Positions 18,783-26,653 of a stretch of DNA of 55,360 nucleotides are shown here, one piece after another. This DNA is from Oscillospiraceae bacterium (GTDB lineage Bacteria > Bacillota > Clostridia > Oscillospirales > Oscillospiraceae): assembly GCA_016296565.1 (NCBI GenBank), contig JAEDJB010000003.1:1-55360 (forward strand), in the 5' to 3' direction. The position numbers were made by a program, and so were the translations under genes. The notes beneath the pieces were generated by a model. The model was not told the origin of the DNA and made no database searches. It worked only from the letters and a program-made list of their open reading frames with translations. The stretch's first letter is position 1. The number at the start of each line of letters is the position of its first letter.

Positions 18783-20384
18783 TCAGAATTGCTTCAGCAG
18801 TCCCGAAAGGCCCTCCTCCCGGAACACATCCTGGTAGTATTCTAACTCTTCCTGGATGATCCCGTCAATGGCCCGCATGCCCAGAACCTCCACGGGGGCC
18901 TGGTCATCGGTGAGGATATGCTCCCCGCCGGTGTAGGGGGTGAGGGCTTCCGCCACGGAAGTCAGATGCTCCGCCAGCGCCTGGTTTTCCACCTGGGCCA
19001 GGTTTTCCGTCAGCCGCTGGGGCAGGTCCCCGTCCAGGGCGGCGAACAGCTCCCGGTTGGTGGTGCGGGGCACGTCGGCGGTGCACACGGAGGGGAAGAT
19101 GCTGGCGATGGTGTCGCACAGGGCCTGGTTGATGCTCCCCTCTCCGTCAGAGTGCATGTTCAGGTTCACCACCATCACCCCGCCGGGGGCCAGGTGGTCC
19201 CGCACGAGGGTGAAAAACTCCGTGGAGGACATCTGGAAGGGGATGGTGATGTCCTGGTAGGCGTCCACCAGGATCACGTCGTACTTTTTGTCCACCGCCT
19301 GGAGGTAAGCCCGGCCGTCGTAGGTGGTTACATCCACGGATTCGGGCATGTCGAAGTATTCATAGGCAAGATCCGTGATCTTGCTGTCGATCTCCACCCC
19401 CTCTATCCGGGCCTGGGGAAAGTAGGTGGTGCACTGGCGGGCATAGGTCCCGGTGCCGTTGCCCAGGATCAGGATCTGGGGGGCGGTCTTTTCCCCAAGG
19501 TCCGCCATGACAGGGGCAGCCAGGGCGTAGTCATAGTACATGCCGGTGAGGCCGTCGTCCTTCATCATCACCGACTGGACCCCGAAGAGCACGTTGGTGG
19601 AGAGGATCACCCGGCGTTCGGTCTCCTTCACCTGCAGGTAGTTGTACACCGACTCCCCCTCATAGGTCAGGTCCTTCTCCCAGAAGGCGAAGCTCCCGCC
19701 GCTGCCCAGCACGGCGCACAGGACGAAGAGCACCAGGGACACCAGGCAGGTTTTGAGCCTGGTTTTGGCGCTGAGGAAGTAGACCAGGCCGATAACCAGC
19801 AGAATGCCGGAAAACAGCAGGAAGGTGACGGCGGTGCCCACCGCGGGGATGGTGACGAAGGTGGGCAGGAAGGTGCCCAGGATGCTGCCGATGGTGTTGC
19901 AGGCCCCCAGGTTGCCCACGGTGCGGCCGCTGTCGCTCAGGCTGTCCACGGTGTACTTCACCAGACAGGGGGTGACGGTACCCAGCAGGAAAAGGGGAAA
20001 GACGAAGATCACCACGCAGGCGCAGAAGGCGGCGATGATGAGAAAGTTGGTGCTCACGGTGAGCACCAGCAGGCCGGAGATGCCCAGAATCACATATTTG
20101 CCCAGCACCGGGATGGCAGCAATCCACACGGCGGCGATGAGCAGCCGCCGGTAGAGCCGGTCGGTGTTGGGGTCCTTGTCCGCCATCCGGCCGCCCCAGA
20201 GGTTGCCCAGGGCCATGGCGATCATGATGGTGCCGATGATGATGGTCCAGACGATCTGGGAGGAGCTGAAATAGGGGGCCAGCAGACGGCTGGCGCCCAG
20301 CTCCACCGCCATCACCGAGACGCCGGCAAAAAACTCCGTGAGATAGAGATACAGCTTGTTTTTGAGGATGGGACGGGTTCCCAT
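18783..20384 (-). CDS. Membrane protein fused to a spermidine synthase-like domain
   Basis: A 532-residue protein. The N-terminal half (about 10-250) has seven or eight hydrophobic segments of the major-facilitator-like type (EFFAGVSVMAVELGASRLLAPYF, then FVFPLFLLGTVTPCLVKY). The C-terminal half (about 290-500) is a SpeE-like Rossmann domain with ILILGNGTGTYARQ, EGVEIDSKI and DVILVDAYQD. True polyamine synthases need a GGGDGG loop, whereas this reads GNGTG, so methylthio-propylamine transfer is not assured. The function of such fused proteins is unknown. I chose the Met at 20384 because AAGGA lies 9 bases upstream; earlier Mets fall in the fba terminator. It leads into addB and addA. Confidence 0.82.
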   Translation of the reverse strand: MGTRPILKNKLYLYLTEFFAGVSVMAVELGASRLLAPYFSSSQIVWTIIIGTIMIAMALGNLWGGRMADKDPNTDRLYRRLLIAAVWIAAIPVLGKYVILGISGLLVLTVSTNFLIIAAFCACVVIFVFPLFLLGTVTPCLVKYTVDSLSDSGRTVGNLGACNTIGSILGTFLPTFVTIPAVGTAVTFLLFSGILLVIGLVYFLSAKTRLKTCLVSLVLFVLCAVLGSGGSFAFWEKDLTYEGESVYNYLQVKETERRVILSTNVLFGVQSVMMKDDGLTGMYYDYALAAPVMADLGEKTAPQILILGNGTGTYARQCTTYFPQARIEGVEIDSKITDLAYEYFDMPESVDVTTYDGRAYLQAVDKKYDVILVDAYQDITIPFQMSSTEFFTLVRDHLAPGGVMVVNLNMHSDGEGSINQALCDTIASIFPSVCTADVPRTTNRELFAALDGDLPQRLTENLAQVENQALAEHLTSVAEALTPYTGGEHILTDDQAPVEVLGMRAIDGIIQEELEYYQDVFREEGLSGLLKQF

Positions 20385-20408
20385 GGTATCAAATCCTTCC
20401 ATATATAG

Positions 20409-20444
20409 AAAAAAACGGCACAGCTTAAGCTGTGCCGTTTTCTC
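20409..20444. terminator. Intrinsic terminator after fba
   Basis: A perfect palindrome (20412-20441) with arm AAAACGGCACAGCTT, followed on the minus strand by TTTTTTTCTAT. It lies 60 bases after the fba stop and only 25 bases before the next gene on the same strand, so downstream expression needs read-through or a promoter overlapping the hairpin. Confidence 0.9.
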
Positions 20445-20504
20445 GCCGGTTATGCGCCCCACCGGCTGGGGTTTTGGGCGTTCTCTGTCTGAAAATCCGG
20501 GGAC

Positions 20505-21440
20505 TCAAATCTTGTTGTCGGAGCCCAGCACGTTCACGATCTTGTCCTTCACCAGATCCTTCACGTACTGACGGCCCACTTTCAGATAGCTTCTGGGGTC
20601 GAAGTTGGCCGGGTCTGCCACCAGCTGCTGGCGGACCCCGGCGGTCATGGCCAGGCGCAGGTCGGAGTCGATGTTGATTTTGCACACGGCCATTCTGGCG
20701 GCCTGGCGGAGCTGATCCTCGGGCACGCCGATGGCGTCCTTCAGCTGGCCGCCGTTTGCGTTGATGATGTCCACATACTGGGGGATGACGGAAGAGGCCC
20801 CGTGGAGGACGATGGGGAAGCCGGGCAGGCGGCGGGAGACCTCCTCCAGGATGTCAAAGCGCAGCTGAGGCTTGGTGCCGGGCTTGAACTTAAAGGCGCC
20901 GTGGCTGGTGCCGATGGCGATGGCCAGGCTGTCCACCCCGGTGGCCCGGACAAATTCCTCCACCTGCTCGGGGTTGGTGTAGGAGGAGTCCTCGGCGGAG
21001 ACGTTCACGTCGTCCTCGATGCCGGCCAGGCGGCCCAGCTCCCCTTCCACCACCACGCCGTGGGCGTGGGCATACTCCACCACCTGGCGGGTGAGGGCGA
21101 TGTTATCCTGGAAGTCGTGCTTGGAGCCGTCGATCATGACGGAGGTAAAGCCCCCGTCGATGCAGGCCTTGCAGATTTCAAAATCCTCTCCGTGATCCAG
21201 GTGCAGGGCGATGGGCAGACCGGTGTCGGCCACGGCGGCCTCCACCAGCTTCATGAGGTAGCCGTGCTTGGCATACTTCCGGGCGCCGGCGGAAACCTGC
21301 AGGATGATGGGAGACTTGGCCTCCATGGCAGCCTCGGTGATGCCCTGGACGATCTCCATGTTGTTGACGTTGAAGGCGCCGATGGCGTAGCCGCCCTCGT
21401 AAGCCTTCCGGAACATTTCAGTGGTAGTTACTAACGGCAT
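20505..21440 (-). CDS. fba: Class II fructose-1,6-bisphosphate aldolase
   Basis: A 311-residue zinc-dependent aldolase that splits fructose 1,6-bisphosphate into dihydroxyacetone phosphate and glyceraldehyde 3-phosphate. The signature LHLDHGEDFE supplies the catalytic Asp82 and zinc ligand His83. Later ligands are in GTSHGAFK and VLHGASS. The phosphate-binding NIDSDLR segment is present. The length fits the bacterial class IIB group. GGAGGG precedes the Met at 21440. It is divergently transcribed from pfp, the preceding glycolytic step, from promoters that share one -35 hexamer. Confidence 0.97.
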   Translation of the reverse strand: MPLVTTTEMFRKAYEGGYAIGAFNVNNMEIVQGITEAAMEAKSPIILQVSAGARKYAKHGYLMKLVEAAVADTGLPIALHLDHGEDFEICKACIDGGFTSVMIDGSKHDFQDNIALTRQVVEYAHAHGVVVEGELGRLAGIEDDVNVSAEDSSYTNPEQVEEFVRATGVDSLAIAIGTSHGAFKFKPGTKPQLRFDILEEVSRRLPGFPIVLHGASSVIPQYVDIINANGGQLKDAIGVPEDQLRQAARMAVCKINIDSDLRLAMTAGVRQQLVADPANFDPRSYLKVGRQYVKDLVKDKIVNVLGSDNKI

Positions 21441-21514
21441 AATGATAACCCTCCATGCGCCCGGGGGCGCGTTATTTTCAAAAAAGCCGGTATCCCAATG
21501 ATCCCGGATAAATC

Positions 21515-21566
21515 ATTTTACCAACAATCATTGATAATTGCAAGTATGCTTGTAATATGATACAAT
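21515..21566. promoter_or_regulatory. Divergent fba/pfp promoters sharing one -35 hexamer
   Basis: The self-complementary hexamer TTGCAA (21538-21543) serves as -35 in both directions. Rightward, a 17-base spacer leads to -10 TACAAT (21561-21566) for pfp. Leftward, a 17-base spacer leads to -10 TAAAAT (21515-21520) for fba. A 20-base near-palindrome, ATTGCAAG then TATG then CTTGTAAT (21537-21556), overlaps the shared hexamer and the pfp spacer and may be an operator. The hexamers and spacings are read directly; simultaneous occupancy appears impossible. Confidence 0.7.
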
Positions 21567-21603
21567 AAATCATCCTACTAAAAAGACAATGGAGGAACCC
21601 TCT

Positions 21604-22845
21604 ATGGAAAATTTAAAAGGCGCCTGCATCATCGGCCAGTCCGGCGGGCCCACTTCTGTGATTAACGCCAGCGCCCAGGGCGTCATCCAGACCGCCCTGG
21701 CCTCCCCCCAGATCACCCGGGTCCTGGGAGCCGCCCACGGCATCAAGGGCGTGCTGGCCGACAAGCTCTACGACATGAGCCAGGAGGACCCCAAGGAGCT
21801 GGACCTGCTCCAGTTCACCCCCTCCTCCGCCCTGGGCTCCTGCCGGTACAAGCTGGCTGACCCGGACGTGGACGACACCGACTACAAGCGGATTCTGGAA
21901 ATCTTCAAAAAATACGACGTGCGCTACTTCTTCTACAACGGCGGCAACGACTCCATGGACACCTGCAACAAGATCAGCAAGTACATGCAGCGGGTGGGCT
22001 ACCCCTGCAACATCATGGGCGTGCCCAAGACCATTGACAACGACCTGAGCGGCACCGACCACTGCCCCGGCTACGGCAGCGCCGCCAAGTACATCGCCAC
22101 CTCCTGCATGGAGCTGTACCAGGACGCCCGGGTGTACGACACCGGCACCGTGGTCATCGTGGAGATCATGGGCCGCCACGCCGGCTGGCTGGCGGGGGCT
22201 GCGGGTCTGGCCAGCTGGGCAGGCTCCGGTCCCGACCTGGTGTATCTGCCGGAAGTGGACTTCGACATGGACGCCTTCGTTGCCGACGTAAAGCGCATCT
22301 ACGAGGCCACCGGCAACTGCCTGGTGGCGGTGTCCGAGGGCATCCACTACGCCGACGGCACCTTCGTCTCCGAGGCCAAGACCTCCGCCACCGACGGCTT
22401 CGGCCACGCCCAGCTGGGCGGTCTGGCGGTGATGCTGGCGGACGTGATCAAGCAGCGGATGGGCGTGAAGGTCCGTGGCATTGAGCTCTCCCTGCTCCAG
22501 CGGTGCGGGGCCCACCTGGCCTCCGCCACCGACGTGCAGGAGGCCTATCTGGTGGGCAAGGCCGCCGTGGAGGCCGCCGTCTCCGGCACCACCGACCACA
22601 TGGTGGGCCTGGACTGCATCCGGAACGAGAGCGGCTACCACTGCAAGACCAAGCTGGTGCCCCTGACCCAGGCCGCCAACACCGAGCGGAAGGTCCCCCG
22701 GGACTGGATCAACGAGGCCGGCAACGGCATCCAGCAGGGCTTTGTGGACTACGCCCTCCCCCTCATCCAGGGAGAGCTCTCCCGGCCCCAGGAAAGCTCT
22801 CTCCCCCGCTTTGCCAGACTGAAAAAGGTGCTGACCACCGACTAA
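21604..22845 (+). CDS. pfp: Pyrophosphate-dependent 6-phosphofructokinase
   Basis: A 413-residue phosphofructokinase. The residues that separate phosphoryl donors point to PPi: GGNDS (113-117) in place of the ATP-type GGDGS, and PKTIDND (141-147) in place of PGTIDND. Asp145 is the likely catalytic base. The enzyme interconverts fructose 6-phosphate and the 1,6-bisphosphate reversibly using PPi, saving ATP in glycolysis and allowing gluconeogenic use. I chose the ATG at 21604 because GGAGG lies 8 bases upstream; an ATG at 21589 lacks a site. It is divergent from fba. Confidence 0.95.
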   Translation: MENLKGACIIGQSGGPTSVINASAQGVIQTALASPQITRVLGAAHGIKGVLADKLYDMSQEDPKELDLLQFTPSSALGSCRYKLADPDVDDTDYKRILEIFKKYDVRYFFYNGGNDSMDTCNKISKYMQRVGYPCNIMGVPKTIDNDLSGTDHCPGYGSAAKYIATSCMELYQDARVYDTGTVVIVEIMGRHAGWLAGAAGLASWAGSGPDLVYLPEVDFDMDAFVADVKRIYEATGNCLVAVSEGIHYADGTFVSEAKTSATDGFGHAQLGGLAVMLADVIKQRMGVKVRGIELSLLQRCGAHLASATDVQEAYLVGKAAVEAAVSGTTDHMVGLDCIRNESGYHCKTKLVPLTQAANTERKVPRDWINEAGNGIQQGFVDYALPLIQGELSRPQESSLPRFARLKKVLTTD

Positions 22846-22851
22846 TCCCAC

Positions 22852-22890
22852 AGAAAAGCCGCCGCAGTTCAATATTGCGGCGGCTTTCTT
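22852..22890 (+). terminator. Intrinsic terminator of pfp
   Basis: AAAGCCGCCGCA (22855-22866) pairs with TGCGGCGGCTTT (22876-22887), ending TTTCTT. It lies 10 bases after the stop. Confidence 0.9.
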
Positions 22891-22930
22891 CACATACTAG
22901 AGGAAACACGAGGAAAAAGGAGGTCATGCT

Positions 22931-24868
22931 ATGGCCAATCATCTCCAGGACCAGACCAGCCCCTATCTCCGCCAGCACGGAGACAACCCGGTGGACTGGT
23001 ACCCCTGGTGTCAGGAGGCCTTCCAACGGGCCAGGGAGGAGGACAAGCCCATCTTTCTCAGCGTGGGCTACAGCACCTGCCACTGGTGCCATGTGATGGC
23101 CCGGGAGAGCTTTCAGGACCCGGAGGTGGCGGAGCTTCTCAACGAGGGCTTCATCTCCATCAAGGTGGACCGGGAGGAACGGCCGGACATTGACAGCCTG
23201 AGCATGTCCATCTGCCAGGCCTTCACCGGGAGCGGCGGCTGGCCCACCACCGTCTTTCTCACCCCGGACCAGGTTCCCTTCTTTGCCGGTACCTACTTTC
23301 CCAAGGACAGCCGCCAGGGCCTGCCGGGGCTGCTCCAGCTGCTGCCCGCCATCCGCCGGGCCTGGCAGACCGACCGGGACCGGCTCATGGCCCAGGGGGA
23401 GCAGGTGCTGGCCCACCTCCAGGCGGAGGCCCCGCCGCCGGCAGAGCCGAACGCCGGGCTGCTGAAAAAAGCCCTGGACCAGTGGCGGGCCTCCTTCGAC
23501 CCTGTCTGGGGGGGCTTCGGCTCCGCCCCCAAGTTTCCCATGGGCCACAGCCTGGTGTTTCTCCTGGCCTACGGGGAGAAAACCGGGGACAAGCCCGCCC
23601 TGGCCATGGCGGAAAAGACCCTGGAGCAGCTCTACCTGGGGGGCATCTTCGACCATGTGGGCGGGGGCTTTGCCCGGTACTCCACCGACCGGCAGTTTCT
23701 GGTTCCCCACTTTGAAAAAATGCTCTATGACAACGCCCTGCTGACCCTGGCCTACTGCAAGGCCTACCAGGTGACCCGCCGGGGCCTGTACCTCCAGGTG
23801 GCCCAGCGGACGGCGGACTATGTGCTCCGGGACCTGCGCCTGCCCGGCGGGGCCTTTGCCGGAGCCCAGGACGCGGACAGCGGCGGGGAGGAAGGGCGGT
23901 ACTACACCCTCACCCCGGCGGAGGTCCTGTCGGTGCTGGGCGAGGAGCTGGGGGAAAAATTCAACCGGTGCTACCACATCACCCCCGAGGGGAACTTCCT
24001 GGGGAAGAACATCCCCAACCTGCTCCAGGGCCTGTCCGCCCCGGAGGACTGCGAGGAGGCCCTGCCCCTGCTGCGGGCTTACCGGGAAAAGCGATGCTCC
24101 CTGGCCCGGGACGACAAGGTGCTCACCGGCTGGAACGGACTGATGATCGCCGCTTTGGCCACCCTCTACCGGGTCAGCGGCCAGGAACGCTATCTGGAAG
24201 GGGCCAAGGGGGCCCTGGCCTACCTGGACCGGGTCCACCGGCGGGGCGAGGACCTCTTCGCCGCCAGCCTGGCAGAGCAGACCGGACCCAAGGCTTTTCT
24301 GGAGGACTACGTCTTTCTGTCCTTCGGCCTGCTCCGCCTCTACGAGGCTACGTTAGAACAGCGATATGTAGACCAGGCCCAGGCACTCTGCCGCCGGGTG
24401 CTGGCGGACTTTCCCGATAAAGGGCGCGGCGGGTTCTATCTGGCCGCCAAGGACAGCCAGCCCCTGCTGCTCCGCCCCAAGGAGACCGCCGACGGGGCCC
24501 TGCCCAGCGGCAACACCATGCTGGGCTATGTGCTGGTTCGTCTGGCCCAGCTCACCGGGGAGGAAACCTGGGACCAGGCCGCCCAGGAACAGCTGGCCTT
24601 CCTGGCCGGGCAGGCGGCGGCCTATCCCACCGCTTACCCGGTGTATCTGCTGGCCCTGCTGGCCCGCACCCATCCCCCGGAGGAGATCACCGTGGTTCTG
24701 GCTCCCGGTCAGACCCCACCGGGCCAGCCCTGGCCCTTCCCCCTGGACGCCGTGGTGAAGATTCTGCCGGGTCCCCAGGGAGAGTACGCCCTGCGGGATG
24801 GGAAAACCACCTATTACGTCTGCAAGGATCACACCTGCCTGCCCCCCACCACACAGTACCCCAACTAA
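22931..24868 (+). CDS. yyaL: Thioredoxin-like/glycosidase-like fusion of the YyaL (DUF255) family
   Basis: A 645-residue protein of the DUF255/YyaL (human SPATA20-like) family. The thioredoxin-fold N terminus (about 1-170) starts with the signature SPYLRQHGDNPVDWYPW and has an active-site-like Cys50-His-Trp-Cys53 in STCHWCHVM. The remainder is an (alpha/alpha)6 barrel-like region with GGIFDHVGGGFARYSTD, HFEKMLYDNA, AQDADSGGEEGRYY and DDKVLTGWNGLMI. The cellular role is undefined, though redox or carbohydrate-related roles have been proposed. AGGAGG 7 bases before the ATG sets the start. The pfp terminator lies just upstream. Confidence 0.9.
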   Translation: MANHLQDQTSPYLRQHGDNPVDWYPWCQEAFQRAREEDKPIFLSVGYSTCHWCHVMARESFQDPEVAELLNEGFISIKVDREERPDIDSLSMSICQAFTGSGGWPTTVFLTPDQVPFFAGTYFPKDSRQGLPGLLQLLPAIRRAWQTDRDRLMAQGEQVLAHLQAEAPPPAEPNAGLLKKALDQWRASFDPVWGGFGSAPKFPMGHSLVFLLAYGEKTGDKPALAMAEKTLEQLYLGGIFDHVGGGFARYSTDRQFLVPHFEKMLYDNALLTLAYCKAYQVTRRGLYLQVAQRTADYVLRDLRLPGGAFAGAQDADSGGEEGRYYTLTPAEVLSVLGEELGEKFNRCYHITPEGNFLGKNIPNLLQGLSAPEDCEEALPLLRAYREKRCSLARDDKVLTGWNGLMIAALATLYRVSGQERYLEGAKGALAYLDRVHRRGEDLFAASLAEQTGPKAFLEDYVFLSFGLLRLYEATLEQRYVDQAQALCRRVLADFPDKGRGGFYLAAKDSQPLLLRPKETADGALPSGNTMLGYVLVRLAQLTGEETWDQAAQEQLAFLAGQAAAYPTAYPVYLLALLARTHPPEEITVVLAPGQTPPGQPWPFPLDAVVKILPGPQGEYALRDGKTTYYVCKDHTCLPPTTQYPN

Positions 24869-24911
24869 AAACCGGCACACCCCCTTTTTTCCGGGGGTGT
24901 GCCGGTTTTCT
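24866..24911. terminator. Bidirectional terminator between yyaL and the DUF3794 gene
   Basis: ACCGGCACACCCCC and GGGGGTGTGCCGGT form a 14-pair stem around TTTTTTCC, flanked by AAAA on the left and TTTTC on the right. The two converging genes end 44 bases apart, so it can serve both. Confidence 0.9.
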
Positions 24912-24912
24912 G

Positions 24913-26433
24913 TTACCGTTTTCCGGGGATCAGCAGCATCTGCCCGGGGTAGAGCTCCTCGGAGGTGAGGGCACTGGCCTCCATGATCTCGCTGTCGGTG
25001 GACAGGCACGCCTTGGCCACATCCCACAGGGTCTCCCCTGCCCGCACCGCCCGGAGAATCACTGAGGGGCGCTCTTCTTCCTCCTCCCGCCGGTCCCCCA
25101 GGGTCACCCGATCGGCCAGGGAGACCATCCGGTCCTCCAGGGCCATCCACCGGAACAGCAGGGGGACGGTGACCTCCGCCCCGGTGCCGGTGACGGAGGC
25201 CGTAGGGGCCCGCAGGATCTCCACAGTCAGCAGGCAGGGAGTCTCTCCCCGCTCCGGCAGCCGGTGGGAGACGGTCACCCGCTTGCTGAGGGTGAGGGGA
25301 CCCTCCTCCCCCTGGCACAGAACCACCAGCTCCACCTCCTGGGTGAGGATGCGGTCCTGTCCCTCCTGCCGCTGGCCGGTGCGGCCCATCCGGGCCTGGA
25401 CGTCAAAGATCTCCCCCAGGGCGCCGCTGTGCTCCAGCACCTCCCGGGCAATTTCCTGGTCCTCCCCGCTGCCCAGCAGAGAGCGGACCGGGAAGGGGCT
25501 GCTCTCCGTCTGGAGCTGGTAGTCCGTGCTGTACAGGTCCGCCAGCACCGGCACCTCCACCTGCCTGCGGAGAACCGCCTGGGCCTGGAGGGCCAGCTCC
25601 ACCTGGAAGGCCCGGGGGTCCTCCCCCTCCGGGATGCAGGTTACGTCGGTAAAGAACAGGTCCATGTCGCACAGGCCCTCCTCGCTCTCCTCCCCCGCGT
25701 CCATGATCTGGGAGTAGGGCAGGTGTAGGTCAGCGGAGAACACCCCGCCGTCGGGCCCCTTGCACAGAAGGGTCAGCACCGCCTCCCCCTTAAAGACCAG
25801 CTTGCTGCCGATGACCCGGGCCTCATTGCAGGTGCACTCCGCCCGGGTGCGCAGCAGGCTCTGCACATCCGGCCGGCCGGCGGGCAGGGTCACCGTGTCG
25901 CTGTAAGTAAAGGTCTTTTCCTGGACGTAGACGGTCATCATGCTGCGCAGCGTATCCGTCCGCTGGCGCACGCCGTAGTCCTCCCCCTCCTGGGCCATGG
26001 AGGCCGGGCTGAGGGTCTGGGGGGAAAAGCCCTCCACCTCCAGCTGGTAGCCCACCCGCACCAGCACCTTCCGGGGGTTGAGCAGGTGGACGTCCACCGA
26101 CAGGACCCGGGGGGTCACCTTCAGCAGGCACCGCCGGGTCAGCTGGGGCAGGTCCGGGGAGAGCGAAAAGGGCAGGGTCACCTCCATGGACTCCATGGTC
26201 TCCTCCCCCTCCGGCTGGTAGAGGATGGTCACCTTCAGCAGGCCGGAGATCTCTGCTTTGCCCTCCTGGGGTTCCTTCCGCTGGAGAAGCAGCCGCCCCT
26301 CCCCGTCCAGCACCTGCCAGATGTCCGGGCAGGCGTCGGGGACGATGGTTTCCGCCGTCTCTTCCTGTTCCAATGTGGTGCGGCAGACGGTTTCCCAGCA
26401 CCGCACAGATTCTCGCTGGAGTTCCAATTCCAT
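24913..26433 (-). CDS. DUF3794 (SPOCS) and LysM domain protein
   Basis: A 506-residue protein. Two or three SPOCS/DUF3794 modules span about 30-430, with recurring patterns such as AETIVPDACPDIWQVLDGEG, TVTLPAGRPDVQSLLRTRAE and GEAVLTLLCKG. A C-terminal LysM module (about 457-503: RAVRAGETLWDVAKAC ... PGQMLLIPGK) should bind peptidoglycan or chitin-like glycans. This architecture is frequent in spore-forming Clostridia and is related to spore-coat/SafA-like proteins. Position next to spoVM supports a spore-envelope role, but function is inferred. It has a AGGAAG ribosome site 7 bases before the Met at 26433. No signal peptide is visible, consistent with mother-cell synthesis. Confidence 0.85.
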   Translation of the reverse strand: MELELQRESVRCWETVCRTTLEQEETAETIVPDACPDIWQVLDGEGRLLLQRKEPQEGKAEISGLLKVTILYQPEGEETMESMEVTLPFSLSPDLPQLTRRCLLKVTPRVLSVDVHLLNPRKVLVRVGYQLEVEGFSPQTLSPASMAQEGEDYGVRQRTDTLRSMMTVYVQEKTFTYSDTVTLPAGRPDVQSLLRTRAECTCNEARVIGSKLVFKGEAVLTLLCKGPDGGVFSADLHLPYSQIMDAGEESEEGLCDMDLFFTDVTCIPEGEDPRAFQVELALQAQAVLRRQVEVPVLADLYSTDYQLQTESSPFPVRSLLGSGEDQEIAREVLEHSGALGEIFDVQARMGRTGQRQEGQDRILTQEVELVVLCQGEEGPLTLSKRVTVSHRLPERGETPCLLTVEILRAPTASVTGTGAEVTVPLLFRWMALEDRMVSLADRVTLGDRREEEEERPSVILRAVRAGETLWDVAKACLSTDSEIMEASALTSEELYPGQMLLIPGKR

Positions 26434-26497
26434 AGTGTGACTTCCTTTCCCATAAAGGTTACTGCCTCATCCTATGCTCCAGCGTGGGGGCCTATGC

Positions 26498-26566
26498 TTA
26501 AATACGGAAGATCTTTTTCAGGATGCCCGCCAGGGCCTTGGGGGCGTTCACCACCACCATCTTCAT
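26498..26566 (-). CDS. spoVM: Stage V sporulation protein M (SpoVM)
   Basis: A 22-codon gene. The peptide starts MKMVVVNAPKALAG and ends ILKKIFRI. It fits SpoVM, the amphipathic-helix peptide that senses the convex forespore membrane and anchors SpoIVA: MK start, Pro9, small-Gly turn and basic/hydrophobic helix. Bacillus SpoVM has 26 residues, also with Pro9. GGGAGGG lies 6 bases before the ATG. The neighbourhood is decisive: in Bacillus the prpC-prkC-rsgA cluster also runs toward spoVM. The rsgA terminator ends about 25 bases upstream, leaving no obvious room for a separate promoter downstream of it. Sequence and context agree; no experiment is implied. Confidence 0.85.
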   Translation of the reverse strand: MKMVVVNAPKALAGILKKIFRI

Positions 26567-26589
26567 GTGGGTCCCTCCCTTCCCGGGCG

Positions 26590-26638
26590 CAAAAAACACC
26601 CGTCTGCTCCCAGTTTATGCCGGGAACAGACGGGTGTG
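26590..26638 (-). terminator. Terminator or attenuator between rsgA and spoVM
   Basis: ACACCCGTCTG (from 26596) and CAGACGGGTGT (to 26637) pair, extended by a TCCC/GGGA segment, with TTTTTT following on the minus strand. It lies 16 bases after rsgA and only 25-30 bases before spoVM, so it would limit read-through into spoVM. Confidence 0.85.
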
Positions 26639-26653
26639 TGCAGGTTTTCGGGA

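Noticed and set aside
21589..21591. Upstream ATG for pfp
   Set aside because: It lies inside the ribosome binding site region and has no site of its own; the ATG at 21604 fits family length and spacing.
21613..22893. 426-codon leftward open frame opposite pfp
   Set aside because: It mirrors the pfp codons, is extremely rich in Gly/Val/His, and would run through the pfp terminator.
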